Below are positions 1 to 12,417 of a DNA stretch of 64,000 nucleotides, one piece after another. The DNA comes from Ciceribacter sichuanensis (GTDB taxonomy: Bacteria; Pseudomonadota; Alphaproteobacteria; Rhizobiales; Rhizobiaceae): positions 124,001 to 188,000 of the forward strand of contig NZ_JAMXLX010000001.1 in the NCBI RefSeq assembly GCF_024055605.1, in the 5' to 3' direction. Positions within the stretch are counted from its first letter, which is position 1, and the number at the start of each line of letters is the position of its first letter. The notes under the pieces are model-generated. The model made no database searches and was not told the origin of the DNA. It worked only from the letters and a program-made list of their open reading frames with translations. Made by a program: the position numbers and the translations under genes.

Positions 1-1
1 G

Positions 2-196
<195 letters not shown>

Positions 197-213
197 TCGC
201 TTCAATTTCATGG

Positions 214-238
214 ACGGCCGGATAATTCCGGCCGTTTC
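214..238 (+). terminator. Rho-independent terminator after guaB
   Basis: Perfect 9-bp stem (ACGGCCGGA and TCCGGCCGT) with a TAAT loop, followed by TTCTC. It sits directly after the guaB stop codon. Confidence 0.75.
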
Positions 239-284
239 TCTCATTTGATGTTTATGCATTTTGCCGCGGACGGAGATGTCTTCA

Positions 285-701
285 ATGACAGGCTTCCAGA
301 TTTTCTGGCCCATTCTCGCCCAGGTCTTTCTTGTTTACGGTCTTTACGGATTGTTGCGCCTGCGCCGTCAACGGTTGCTGCGGGAAAGTCGTATAGACGA
401 AGAGACGATGCGCTGGGGCCGTAACGATCCGCCGGAAACGCTGTCGGTCCGCAACTGCATCGCCAACCAGTTCGAACTGCCGGTTCTCTTCTATATCTGC
501 TGCATTCTTCTGTTCATCGCCGAGGCGGACAATCTGGTCTCGGTCGTCCTCGCCTGGATCTTCGTTGCCACACGCTATGCCCACGCGGCCGTGCATGTGA
601 CCAGCAATCGCATGGCGCTGCGTTTCCCAGCGTTTATGGCCGGCTTTCTTGCACTTGGCGGAATGTGGATCTGGCTTGCCGTCTGGATGGCGACCTCTTA
701 G
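285..701 (+). CDS. MAPEG family membrane protein
   Basis: 138-residue integral membrane protein of the MAPEG type (membrane-associated eicosanoid/glutathione metabolism family). It shows an N-terminal hydrophobic helix (FWPILAQVFLVYGLYGLL), then a polar loop with an ETLSVRNCIANQFELPVLFY motif typical of the bacterial family, then three more hydrophobic stretches. Some bacterial MAPEG proteins act on glutathione conjugates; the substrate here cannot be told. The ATG at 285 is chosen because GGAG at 272-275 sits nine bases upstream. The ATG at 276 directly abuts that motif, and an in-frame TTG at 261 has no ribosome site. The stop codon lies in a 12-bp tandem duplication. Confidence 0.75.
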   Translation: MTGFQIFWPILAQVFLVYGLYGLLRLRRQRLLRESRIDEETMRWGRNDPPETLSVRNCIANQFELPVLFYICCILLFIAEADNLVSVVLAWIFVATRYAHAAVHVTSNRMALRFPAFMAGFLALGGMWIWLAVWMATS

Positions 702-712
702 GCGACCTCTTA
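689..712. repeat. 12-bp perfect tandem duplication over a stop codon
   Basis: GGCGACCTCTTA occurs twice head to tail (689-700, 701-712). The MAPEG stop TAG spans the junction, so the second copy is untranslated. It looks like a recent slippage event. Confidence 0.85.
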
Positions 713-823
713 AAAGTGACTGGCGCTCACGCGCATGTGTCTTGGCCCATCGTTTGAGGCTCCTATCATTCATTGAGGCACGGAAAGCCGTGCGGTTGAT
801 GATACGACCGAGGAGGAGAGCCC

Positions 824-1699
824 ATGAACACGCCGAAGATCACGCAGGCGATGATCGACGCCTATGACGAATACACCCACCTGACGCTCGACCGGCGCCG
901 GTTCATGGAAAAGCTGACCATGCTGGCCGGATCCGGCGCTGCCGCGGTGGCGATCGCCCCCATGCTCGCCGCCAGCAAGGCCAACGCCGCCATGATTGCG
1001 GACGATGACGCGAGACTGGAGACGCAGGACGTCACCTATCCCGGGGCCTCTGGCGAGATGAAGGGCTATCTGGCGATCCCGAAGGATGCCGCCGGCAAGT
1101 TGTCGGGTGTGATCGTCATCCACGAAAACCGCGGCCTCAATCCGCATATTCGCGACATCGCCCGCCGGATGGCGCTCGAAGGCTTCGTGGCGCTGGCTCC
1201 CGATTTCCTGTCGCCGCAGGGCGGTACGCCGGAAAACGAGGATCAGGCGCGCGAGATGTTTTCGAAGTTGGACATGGCGGCAACCGTCGCCAATGCCGAA
1301 GCGACGCGGGCATTTCTCGCAAGCCATGACAAGGTCAACGGCAAGGTCGGCGCCATCGGCTTCTGCTGGGGCGGTGGGCTGGTCAACCGGCTGGCCGTCG
1401 CCTCGCCGGAACTCGGGGCAGGGGTTGCCTATTATGGCATGCAGCCGCCTGCGGAAGACGTTGCGAAGATCAAGGCTCCATTGCTGCTGCACTATGCGGG
1501 CCTCGATGAGCGGGTCAATGCCGGCATCGAGGCTTACAGGGCAGCGCTGGAAAAGGATGGCAAGACCTTCGAAATCCACGTCTATGACGGCGTGAATCAT
1601 GCCTTCAACAATGATTCCTCCGCTGCCCGTTACGACAAGGCGGCGGCCGATCTTGCGTGGTCGCGCACGGTGGCGTTCCTTAAGAAATACCTCGTCTGA
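824..1699 (+). CDS. Dienelactone hydrolase family protein with Tat-like leader
   Basis: 291-residue alpha/beta hydrolase of the dienelactone hydrolase family. The nucleophile motif GFCWGGG places Cys181, with Asp228 (YAGLDER) and His259 (GVNHAFNN) completing the Cys-Asp-His triad. The N-terminus is unusual: about 20 residues, then DRRRFMEKL and a hydrophobic segment ending ASKANA. This resembles a twin-arginine export signal, so the enzyme may act outside the cytoplasm, like YghX-type proteins. The ATG has a strong GAGGAGGAG site upstream. The natural substrate is unknown; the family cleaves lactones and esters. It is monocistronic, with a good terminator after it. Confidence 0.82.
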   Translation: MNTPKITQAMIDAYDEYTHLTLDRRRFMEKLTMLAGSGAAAVAIAPMLAASKANAAMIADDDARLETQDVTYPGASGEMKGYLAIPKDAAGKLSGVIVIHENRGLNPHIRDIARRMALEGFVALAPDFLSPQGGTPENEDQAREMFSKLDMAATVANAEATRAFLASHDKVNGKVGAIGFCWGGGLVNRLAVASPELGAGVAYYGMQPPAEDVAKIKAPLLLHYAGLDERVNAGIEAYRAALEKDGKTFEIHVYDGVNHAFNNDSSAARYDKAAADLAWSRTVAFLKKYLV

Positions 1700-1727
1700 G
1701 GATTGCAGTGCAGCATGGTTTGCCGCT

Positions 1728-1766
1728 CCCGGCTGTCGCATATGTGCGACGCCGGGTTTTCGTTTT
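1728..1766 (+). terminator. Terminator after the dienelactone hydrolase gene
   Basis: Stem CCCGGC-t-GTCGCA, loop TATG, then TGCGAC-GCCGGG: twelve pairs with one bulged T, followed by TTTTCGTTTT. It is one of the strongest intrinsic terminators in the window. Confidence 0.85.
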
Positions 1767-1897
1767 CGGTCCTGCGGCTTGATGCGGATCAAGAAATGCC
1801 CGGGTGCTTTGGGGTAGGTTACATTCGAATTCGCGTTACCGTCACGATATGCGGATTAGGTGAGTTTGATCCTAAGTCATTTACCAGGGAGATAGTT

Positions 1898-2923
1898 ATG
1901 GCATCTGTGATGAAGGCCGCCGTGGTGCGGGAGTTCGGCAAGCCTCTGGTGATCGAGGAGGTCGCCATTCCTGAGCCTGGTCCCGGACAGATCCTTGTGA
2001 AATACGAGGCTACCGGCGTTTGCCACACCGACCTGCATGCCGCAAACGGCGACTGGCCGGTCAAGCCCAATCCGCCGTTCATTCCGGGTCATGAAGGCGT
2101 CGGTTACGTCGCCAAGCTCGGTGCCGGCGTCACCCGCATAAAGGAAGGCGATCGCGTCGGCGTTCCGTGGCTCCACACCGCCTGCGGTTGCTGCACGCCT
2201 TGCCGCACCGGCTGGGAAACCCTGTGCGGCAGCCAGCAGAACACCGGCTATTCCGTCAACGGGACCTTTGCCCAGTACGGCCTTGCCGATCCTGATTTCG
2301 TCGGTACCCTCCCGGCAAATCTGGAATTCGGCCCGGCCGCTCCGGTTCTCTGCGCCGGCGTCACCGTCTACAAGGGCCTGAAGGAAACCGAAGTTCGCCC
2401 CGGCGAATGGGTGGTTATTTCCGGCATCGGCGGTCTCGGCCATATGGCTGTCCAGTACGCCAAGGCCATGGGTATGCACGTCGTTGCCGCCGATATCTTC
2501 GATGAGAAGCTGAAACTCGCCAAGGAGCTCGGCGCTGATGTGACGGTCAACGGTCGTGATGCCGATGCCATCGCGCAGGTACAGAAGGCAACCGGCGGCG
2601 TGCATGGCGCGCTCGTCACCGCCGTCTCCCCCAAGGCGATGGAACAGGCCTACGGCTTCCTGCGCTCCAAGGGCACCATGGCGCTGGTCGGCCTGCCGCC
2701 GGGCTTCATCTCGCTGCCGGTCTTCGATACGGTTTTGAAGCGCATTACGGTGCGCGGCTCCATCGTCGGCACCCGTCAGGATCTCGAGGAATCCCTGGTC
2801 TTCGCCGGCGAAGGCAAGGTGAAGTCGCATTTCTCCTGGGACAAGATCGAAAACATCAACGACATCTTCCACCGCATGGAAGAAGGCAAGATCGACGGCC
2901 GCATCGTCCTCGATCTCGCCTGA
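1898..2923 (+). CDS. adhP: Zinc-dependent alcohol dehydrogenase, AdhP type
   Basis: 341-residue medium-chain dehydrogenase that interconverts primary alcohols and aldehydes with NAD(H). The catalytic zinc site starts at GVCHTDLHAANGDWP and GHEGVG. The structural zinc site is the four-cysteine lobe CGCCTPCRTGWETLC. The Rossmann fold shows GIGGLGHMAVQYAKAMG, and the C-terminal SIVGTRQDLEE and MEEGKIDGRIV blocks match E. coli AdhP closely. The ATG at 1898 follows AGGGAGATAGTT; an upstream in-frame extension to 1703 would run through the previous terminator and is rejected. A terminator overlaps the end of the convergent oxyR. Confidence 0.92.
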   Translation: MASVMKAAVVREFGKPLVIEEVAIPEPGPGQILVKYEATGVCHTDLHAANGDWPVKPNPPFIPGHEGVGYVAKLGAGVTRIKEGDRVGVPWLHTACGCCTPCRTGWETLCGSQQNTGYSVNGTFAQYGLADPDFVGTLPANLEFGPAAPVLCAGVTVYKGLKETEVRPGEWVVISGIGGLGHMAVQYAKAMGMHVVAADIFDEKLKLAKELGADVTVNGRDADAIAQVQKATGGVHGALVTAVSPKAMEQAYGFLRSKGTMALVGLPPGFISLPVFDTVLKRITVRGSIVGTRQDLEESLVFAGEGKVKSHFSWDKIENINDIFHRMEEGKIDGRIVLDLA

Positions 2924-2954
2924 TCGCTCTTCGATTGAGGGAAGGGGCCGCGTG

Positions 2955-6137
<3,183 letters not shown>

Positions 6138-6258
6138 TAAAGGTGCGTTGACCGGTTGACCGTGTCGCAAGGATACGGGGTTCGAAGGTGTGCCGGCTCA
6201 TGGCTACGAGGCCGGCACTGCCCGCCAGACCGCCAAGCTGGCCTCGTATCTGTGACAA

Positions 6259-6302
6259 CCGGAGCCGCAGCGACACCGTTGCTGCGGCTCCGGTTTGTTT
6301 TT
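6259..6302 (+). terminator. Terminator after katG
   Basis: 13-bp perfect stem (CCGGAGCCGCAGC/GCTGCGGCTCCGG) with a nine-base loop, then TTTGTTTTT. Confidence 0.88.
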
Positions 6303-6410
6303 CCGGCTATGGTTAAATTGCGTTCTTTTCTTTTAGGGAAAAGCGGGTAGAACCTCGTCTAGGTGACCTGATACCGGCTCATTGGCCGGAAGCGGGTCAG
6401 GTACGGAAAG

Positions 6411-7043
6411 ATGACGTCGAAGAAAATCAGCAGCCGGCTTCAGTTGCGCAAGAAGCCGCAGCAGGAGCGCAGTATCCAGCGTCTGGATGCGATCATGGAA
6501 GCTGCCGTCGACCTCATCGCCATGCATGGGGTCGCCGATCTCAAGATGACCGACATCGCCGCCCGCGCCGGCGTGCCGATCGGGTCTCTCTACCAGTTCT
6601 TTCCGGAGAAGGCCGCGATCATCAGGGCCTTTCACGATCGCCACACGGCAATCGTGCAGGAGCGTGCCGAGTTGGCGTTTCCTGATGTGAAATCGACCGA
6701 CCAGGCCATCGAAATGCTGTCGAAGCTCTTCGATGAGTTCTATCAACTTTATCGTGCCGACCGGACCTATCTGCCTGTCTGGATGGCGGGTATGACCGAC
6801 CGGGATTTTCAGGAGCTCAACCTTGCCCATCTCGAGCGCCTGACCGATATCATTTACGGAGCCCTCAAGCATCTTGTGGCCGACAAGCACCAGTCGGCCT
6901 TCTGCCTGCGCGTCCATATGGTGCTCTATCTCAGCGGTGCGCTCGCCCGCTTCGCCATGGTGCGCGACGAGGTGAGCGCACAGGAATACCTCGCCGAATG
7001 GAAATCCATGGGCGCCCGCACGCTCTTCGAGTTCAACGACTAA
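6411..7043 (+). CDS. TetR/AcrR family transcriptional regulator
   Basis: 210-residue repressor-type protein. The N-terminal helix-turn-helix spans roughly residues 15-65 (QERSIQRLDAIMEAAVDLIAMHG, then KMTDIAARAGVPIGSLYQFFPEKAAI). The C-terminal ligand domain is variable and gives no clue to the inducer. No divergent efflux or enzyme gene adjoins it: katG ends 270 bases upstream in the same direction and a LysR gene converges 40 bases downstream. The ATG is preceded by GGTACGGAAAG. Target genes are unknown. Confidence 0.85.
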   Translation: MTSKKISSRLQLRKKPQQERSIQRLDAIMEAAVDLIAMHGVADLKMTDIAARAGVPIGSLYQFFPEKAAIIRAFHDRHTAIVQERAELAFPDVKSTDQAIEMLSKLFDEFYQLYRADRTYLPVWMAGMTDRDFQELNLAHLERLTDIIYGALKHLVADKHQSAFCLRVHMVLYLSGALARFAMVRDEVSAQEYLAEWKSMGARTLFEFND

Positions 7044-7083
7044 ATCTTGATTTAGACCACGTGGGTTCCGGATTTCCCGGTCT

Positions 7084-8037
7084 TTACCAGCCGGGGATCA
7101 TGTGGCCAGCGCGCAGGCGCGGATAGTAGCGCGGGTAGGTCTTCACATCGCCGTCGAGATCGTCTTCGACGTTGGCGGGCGTGATGTTGTCGAGGCAGGC
7201 GGTGATGTGATCGGTGATCGCGTTCATCAGCGAGCTTGAAACGCCGGGCCGCTTCATGATGCCGATCTGCACCGGGGGGAGTGGGGGGAAGCCATCGGCC
7301 TGGGTCAGCACCTTCATGCCCGTCCGGAGCGCCGATTCCGGCAGTATGGAGACGGCCATGCCGGCGAGAACTGCCGACGCAACGACGGTCGAGGACCAGC
7401 TCGTGAACAGGATCTGGTATTCGCGTCCATCCGCATCGAGTGCCGAACAGGCAAGCTGGCGCCACTGGCAGTCGCGTCGACCGACCGCAAGCGGTACCGG
7501 CGCGTCGTCCTTCAGCGGGTGGTTGGCAGAGGCGACCCAGCACAGCGGCTCCGTCCGCACCACGTCGGACTGCCGCAGCAGCGGATTATGGGTCACCAGC
7601 GCGATATCCAGTTCACCTCTCGACATCTTTTCCGACAAATCCACCGACGGTTCGCAGACGATGTAGAGTTCGACATTGGGATGGGTTTTGGCGAAACGGC
7701 CGATGATTTCCGGCATGTACCGGTCGGCATAGTCGTCAGGGGTGCCGATCCTGAGCGTTCCCTCAAGCCGGTTGTCGTCGAAAGCGGCGATTGCCTCGCT
7801 GTTCAGCCGGATAATGCGCCGGGCGTAATTCAGGAGCTTGTCGCCTTCCGCCGACAGCCGGTTGCCGCGGCCATCCTTGATGAAGAGCTGCTTGCCGATC
7901 CGTTCTTCCAGTCGACGCATCTGCATCGACACCGCCGATTGCGTCTTGAAGACACGCGCGGCGGCCTTTGTGAAGCTGCCCGTATCCACGATCGCAATGA
8001 AGGTTTGAAGCTGGTCGATATCGAGGGGCGCCGACAT
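7084..8037 (-). CDS. LysR family transcriptional regulator
   Basis: 317-residue LysR protein: winged helix from LDIDQLQTFIAIVDTGSFTKAA through KTQSAVSMQMRRLEERIGKQLF, then a periplasmic-binding-like effector domain (RIGTPDDYADRYMPEIIGRFAKTHP). The start MSAPLD at 8037 is chosen because the LysR domain begins there; an in-frame ATG at 8151 would add 38 residues with no family similarity. It is divergent from a DUF1127 gene across 200 bases, a common rhizobial pairing. The effector is unknown. Confidence 0.86.
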   Translation of the reverse strand: MSAPLDIDQLQTFIAIVDTGSFTKAAARVFKTQSAVSMQMRRLEERIGKQLFIKDGRGNRLSAEGDKLLNYARRIIRLNSEAIAAFDDNRLEGTLRIGTPDDYADRYMPEIIGRFAKTHPNVELYIVCEPSVDLSEKMSRGELDIALVTHNPLLRQSDVVRTEPLCWVASANHPLKDDAPVPLAVGRRDCQWRQLACSALDADGREYQILFTSWSSTVVASAVLAGMAVSILPESALRTGMKVLTQADGFPPLPPVQIGIMKRPGVSSSLMNAITDHITACLDNITPANVEDDLDGDVKTYPRYYPRLRAGHMIPGW

Positions 8038-8237
8038 GGGAACGATCCATAAGGTGAGTTGATGATAACTATTAGAAACATTCGTTGGACTGATCAATAG
8101 CCTTTCGGCATCCTCACGCTGCAAATCAATGCTTGTCGGAGAAGGGCTCAAAGCCTCTCCAATGGTTCTGGTTGACCTCCACTGCGAGTGCAGTCGGAGG
8201 ACGCCTTTTCTCGTGCCGAAACGAAAGGAAGACTGTC

Positions 8238-8537
8238 ATGAGCACGACCGAACGGATGATTGAACTCGATATCGCGCCGTCGCGGCAGACGCCCGTCCAG
8301 CGTCTGGTTACCGTCCTTGCAACGATGCGATCCGTTTGGCGTGCCATGCGCAACCGCCGTGCTGCGAACTGCCTTGCCGAACTTGACGATTTCCAGTTGA
8401 GGGACATCGGGCTCTCCCGATCCGAAGTCAACCGGATCCTCGGCATGTCCGGTATCGCGGACGATCCTTCGCAGCAGCTTTCGCGCGCCGCCCGTAATCA
8501 TGCCCGGCGCGCCTTGCGAGGTCTGCCTGTCGATTGA
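8238..8537 (+). CDS. DUF1127 domain protein
   Basis: 99-residue small basic protein. The DUF1127 (YjiS-like) core is the stretch RNRRAANCLAELDDFQLRDIGLSRSEVNRI, an arginine-rich segment followed by a short helix-turn-helix-like motif. Small DUF1127 proteins in Agrobacterium and Rhodobacter have been linked to RNA turnover and to phosphate and carbon metabolism. This one is longer than the 45-50 residue type because of N- and C-terminal extensions. ATG at 8238 follows AAAGGAAGACTGTC. It may be controlled by the divergent LysR gene. Confidence 0.82.
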   Translation: MSTTERMIELDIAPSRQTPVQRLVTVLATMRSVWRAMRNRRAANCLAELDDFQLRDIGLSRSEVNRILGMSGIADDPSQQLSRAARNHARRALRGLPVD

Positions 8538-8615
8538 GGACATGGTCCTGCCGGGTGAGTTTCACCCGGTTTCACTGATCCCCGCAGGGTGATAGCCAAT
8601 AAACCCTGCTTACTT

Positions 8616-8651
8616 GCCCGGCGACGGAAGTTCCTCGCCGGGCTTTTTTTA
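8616..8651 (+). terminator. Terminator after the DUF1127 gene
   Basis: Nine-base arms GCCCGGCGA and TCGCCGGGC with a ten-base loop, followed directly by seven T residues. Confidence 0.9.
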
Positions 8652-8770
8652 TGTGGATAGGACTACCAATTGCCGAAGTTTTAGGCGGAAGTAACGGCTT
8701 GCTAACGTTGATATGGCAGCCATAGACGAATTGTGTCGGTCTATGCCCGCCTTGTCACGGAGCCTTTCAG

Positions 8771-11248
8771 ATGCGCATTTCCCGGAAGCTGCCTGTTGCT
8801 GCCGCTCTCTTTACCCTAGTGAGCCTTTCGGCCTCCATGGCTATCAATCTTTATCTCGAAAACCGCTCCCTGACGGCTCAGGTCTATCAGAAGCTCGAAG
8901 CCACGGCCGACGGCCGCCGTAACGAGGCGCGCGGCTATCTCGATGGCGTCCGCCTCGATCTATCGGCCATTTCGACCAGCTTTACCACGCAGCAGTCGCT
9001 GTTTGCATTCAGCGGCGGCATGAACTTCCTCGGCGACGATCCGGCCAAGGAGTTGCAGACGCGATATATCGACGAGAATCCCAATCCGATCGGCGAGAAG
9101 TACAAGCTCGACACCGCCAAGAAGGATGCCTACGACCGCGCTCACAAGCAGTACCATCCGGGCTTCCTGAAGCATCTCCAGGATCAGGGCTATTACGATC
9201 TCTTCGTAATCAATCCTGCCGGTACCATCGTTTATACGGTGATGAAGGAGCGCGATTTCGGCACCAACCTGCTGACCGGACCTTACAAGGATACCGGCCT
9301 CGCTGCTGTCTTCCAGAAGGCCTTGAAGTCGAAGGGCGATGAAGTCGCCATGTCCGAATTCGAGGCCTACGGTCCGTCCGGAGGCAATGCCGCGTCCTTC
9401 GTGGCTACCCCGATCATGCAGAATGGCCGCTCCATCGGCGTCCTTGCCTACCAGCTTCCGAATGCCCGTTTCAACACGATGTATTCGAACAAGAAGGGGC
9501 TGGGCGAAACGGGTGAGACAATTCTCGTCAGCACCAAGGGCGAGGTCATCAACGACAGCGTCCATACGTCCGCGGACGATGCACTTCACGTCGTCGTGGA
9601 TTCGCCGCTGGTCAAGGCTGCAGTTGACGGGCAGGAATTGACCGGCAAGGTCGAAGGCTATCGCGATATGACGAGCTATGCGGCGGCTTCGCCACTGGAG
9701 TTTGCCGGCACGCGTTGGGCCGTCATCGCCCTGATCGGCGAGGATGAAATCGCCGCGAACCTCAGGACCACCACCCTGGTTTCGGTTGCCTTCGGTGGGC
9801 TGCTCATCCTGATCGGTTCGATTGTGGCGATCCTCTATTCACGCACGCTGACCCGTCCCATCTCCGCTCTGGTGAAGTCCATGGAGGACCTTGCCGGCGG
9901 CAATACCGATATCGATCTTCCGGGCGAGGACCGCAAGGACGAGATCGGCGACATGGTGCGCTCGGTAGCCGTCTTCCGCCGCGCCGAAATCGAGAAACGG
10001 GAGTTGGAAAGCGATGCCGAACGTCGCCGGAGGGCCGGTGACGAAGAGCGCCGTTCCCGCGATGCGGAGAAGGCTGCGGAACAGGCCGAACTGACTGAAG
10101 CGATCGACGTGCTTGGCGCAGCCCTCCAGAAGCTGGCGAGCGGCGATCTGACCGCCGTCATTCACAAGCCGCTGTCGAGCAATCTCGATCGGCTCCGGGT
10201 GGATTTCAACGCCTCGCTGCAACGGCTGTCGCACACCGTTTCCGCCGTTCATTCCAACGTCAACGAGATCAACCGCAAGAGCGGCAAGGTCGGCTCCTCC
10301 ACGGCGGACCTTTCCCGCCGCACGGAACAGCAGGCCGCAGCCCTCGAGCAGACGTCCGCTTCGATCCGCCAGATCATGGAAGCGATCCGGCTGTCGTCCG
10401 ACCGCGCCGAAAATGCTTCGCAGCTTGCAAGTCAGGCACGCGCCAATTCCGACCGTTCGAGCCAGATCGTCAGCGGCGCCGTCAATGCGATGGAACGCAT
10501 CGAAAATGCATCGAGCGAGATTTCCAAGATCATCAACGTGATCGATGAGATCGCCTTCCAGACCAACCTCCTGGCGCTGAATGCCGGCGTTGAGGCCGCT
10601 CGTGCGGGCGAGGCCGGCAAGGGCTTCGCTGTCGTCGCACAGGAAGTCCGCGAACTTGCCCAGCGCTCTGCCAATGCAGCGAAGGATATCAAGGCGCTGA
10701 TCACCAAATCCGGTGAGGAAGTGTCAAACGGCGTCGGCCTCGTTCGCGATGCCGGCGGCGTTTTGTCTGACATCGCGGGCCAGGTGGTCGAGATCGGTGA
10801 TCACATCCATTCGATCGCTGGTGCGGCCCGCGAACAATCGACCAGCCTGAAGGAAATCAACTCCGCCGTCGGCCGCATGGAAGACGTGACCCAGCAGAAC
10901 GCCCGCGCGGCCGAGCAGACCAATGCCGAGATGACCGGGCTGTCACGCGATGCGGAAATGCTGATGGGGCTCGTCGGTCAGTTTACGGTCGAAAAGGGCG
11001 CGATACCCTCGGAACAGCGTTTTGCAGATCTGCGGGAGACCGGCTTCAGCCGCACGGAAACGGTTGCACCTCCACCGGCCCCAGCTGGGAAGCCCGTAAC
11101 CAAGCTGCGGCTTGCATCGGCGAATACTCCCGCTCCGGTACGCTCCGTGGCATCGCCGGCCCGCGCGCTGCTGGACAAGCTGTCCTCGGGCATGGGCAAG
11201 GCAAGCGCCGGGTCTAAGGGCAAGGACGAGAGCTGGGAAGAATTCTGA
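8771..11248 (+). CDS. Methyl-accepting chemotaxis protein with C-terminal SWEEF tether
   Basis: 825-residue transmembrane chemoreceptor. The first membrane helix is at about residues 8-25, followed by a large periplasmic Cache-type sensor region (about 30-330) with the GVLAYQLP and [12 protein letters not shown] motifs of that fold. The second helix is [14 protein letters not shown], then HAMP ([26 protein letters not shown]) and a second linker HAMP. The methyl-accepting domain carries the hairpin tip [24 protein letters not shown]. The protein ends in SWEEF, the xWxxF pentapeptide that tethers CheR/CheB methylation enzymes. The ligand is unknown. It is monocistronic. No strong terminator follows, and the 267 bases after it hold nothing I recognise. 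Confidence 0.93.
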   Translation: MRISRKLPVAAALFTLVSLSASMAINLYLENRSLTAQVYQKLEATADGRRNEARGYLDGVRLDLSAISTSFTTQQSLFAFSGGMNFLGDDPAKELQTRYIDENPNPIGEKYKLDTAKKDAYDRAHKQYHPGFLKHLQDQGYYDLFVINPAGTIVYTVMKERDFGTNLLTGPYKDTGLAAVFQKALKSKGDEVAMSEFEAYGPSGGNAASFVATPIMQNGRSIGVLAYQLPNARFNTMYSNKKGLGETGETILVSTKGEVINDSVHTSADDALHVVVDSPLVKAAVDGQELTGKVEGYRDMTSYAAASPLEFAGTRWAVIALIGEDEIAANLRTTTLVSVAFGGLLILIGSIVAILYSRTLTRPISALVKSMEDLAGGNTDIDLPGEDRKDEIGDMVRSVAVFRRAEIEKRELESDAERRRRAGDEERRSRDAEKAAEQAELTEAIDVLGAALQKLASGDLTAVIHKPLSSNLDRLRVDFNASLQRLSHTVSAVHSNVNEINRKSGKVGSSTADLSRRTEQQAAALEQTSASIRQIMEAIRLSSDRAENASQLASQARANSDRSSQIVSGAVNAMERIENASSEISKIINVIDEIAFQTNLLALNAGVEAARAGEAGKGFAVVAQEVRELAQRSANAAKDIKALITKSGEEVSNGVGLVRDAGGVLSDIAGQVVEIGDHIHSIAGAAREQSTSLKEINSAVGRMEDVTQQNARAAEQTNAEMTGLSRDAEMLMGLVGQFTVEKGAIPSEQRFADLRETGFSRTETVAPPPAPAGKPVTKLRLASANTPAPVRSVASPARALLDKLSSGMGKASAGSKGKDESWEEF

Positions 11249-11515
11249 GCCTGTTGTCAGGGTAATGAAGCGCTTGGCCCCGCCTCGGTGCGCAATAGGG
11301 AAATCTGGTGCCGGATCTTATGAGCAGTGGCCGCAAAAACAGACGGCCTCTGCCGGGCTCCCCGGCGGAAACACCGCTCTGGACTGACTGCGGAAGATCG
11401 GCCGCCTCGGAAGTGCGTTAAAACCGACTGGCGATATTTTGGACCTTGCGCTCCCGGCTCCACACTTTAGCATTGCTGCGGAAATCGATGCAATGATCAG
11501 CGAGTGCCAGCCGTT

Positions 11516-12376
11516 ATGACCGTGCCGTTAGTAAATCTGGAAAGCTACGATCTCCTGGAGATGGAGATGAAGGCCGAGCACCTTGATGGGCTGCATGCGC
11601 TTTCAGCCAGCATCGGGTGGCCGCACAGGAAGTCTGACTGGGCTGTGAACCTGGCCGCCGGAGACGGTATCGTGGCGGTCGATGAAAGCGGCCGTATTCA
11701 TGGGTCCGCGATGTATTTCACCCTGGGCGGCGATGTTTCTGCTGTCGGCATGGTCATCGCTCACCCGCGTCTGAAGCTGGAGGGTCTGGCGACCCGCCTC
11801 ATGGCAGATATCGTCGAGCGTACCGAAGATCGCCCTGTCTTCCTCAATGCATGCAACGATTCCGTTCCTTTCTATCGGTCGCTGGGTGCGCTTGCGACCG
11901 GCCCTGTGTTCCAGCATCAGGGTATTGTTGGTCCGGTCTCGCCCTCGAAAAGCAGATGCCGCCCCGCCGAGGCGTTGGATTTACCCCAGATCGTTGATTG
12001 CGATGCCGATGCCCATGGGGTGGATCGCAGCACCCTGCTGCTCGAACTCTGGCGGGTATCAGAGACGGTGGTGATCGAAAGAAGGGGCAGGGTCCGCGGT
12101 TTCGCCATGCGCCGTCAATTTGGTCGTGGCCATCTGATAGGCCCGATCATTGCGGAGAAGGAAGGTGATGCGATAGCGCTCGTCGAAGCTTTTCTGGCAG
12201 ACCTCCCGGGCAGTTTCGTCCGGGTGGATACGCGCGTAAAGCACGGTCCTTTCCGTCAGTACCTCGAAACCAGCGGCCTTGTACCCATCATGAACGTGGT
12301 CAACATGACGCTTGGCCAGTTGCCGTCGCGCGGCTCCAATGCGGTGTTTGGCCTTTCCAGTCATTCGACAGGTTAG
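11516..12376 (+). CDS. GNAT family N-acetyltransferase (two-domain)
   Basis: 286-residue acetyltransferase. The N-terminal half is a GNAT fold with an acetyl-CoA loop region (GMVIAHPRLKLEGLATRLM) and the FYRSLGA element. The C-terminal half, from about residue 140, resembles the extra domain of YitH/HolE-type acetyltransferases (FAMRRQFGRGHLIGPIIAE). The substrate is not evident. ATG at 11516 is preferred over an in-frame GTG at 11504; neither has a strong ribosome site. It is not in an operon: the previous gene ends 267 bases away and the next converges. Confidence 0.75.
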   Translation: MTVPLVNLESYDLLEMEMKAEHLDGLHALSASIGWPHRKSDWAVNLAAGDGIVAVDESGRIHGSAMYFTLGGDVSAVGMVIAHPRLKLEGLATRLMADIVERTEDRPVFLNACNDSVPFYRSLGALATGPVFQHQGIVGPVSPSKSRCRPAEALDLPQIVDCDADAHGVDRSTLLLELWRVSETVVIERRGRVRGFAMRRQFGRGHLIGPIIAEKEGDAIALVEAFLADLPGSFVRVDTRVKHGPFRQYLETSGLVPIMNVVNMTLGQLPSRGSNAVFGLSSHSTG

Positions 12377-12417
12377 AAACCGGTGTCCCGCCTTTCCGAA
12401 AACAGGATAAGACGGCG

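Noticed and set aside
1703..1897. N-terminal extension of the alcohol dehydrogenase
   Set aside because: The extension crosses a strong terminator and shows no dehydrogenase similarity.
7040..7055. CTAAATC-TT-GATTTAG palindrome at the TetR stop
   Set aside because: Perfect but AT-rich, short and without a U-run; likely chance, not a terminator.
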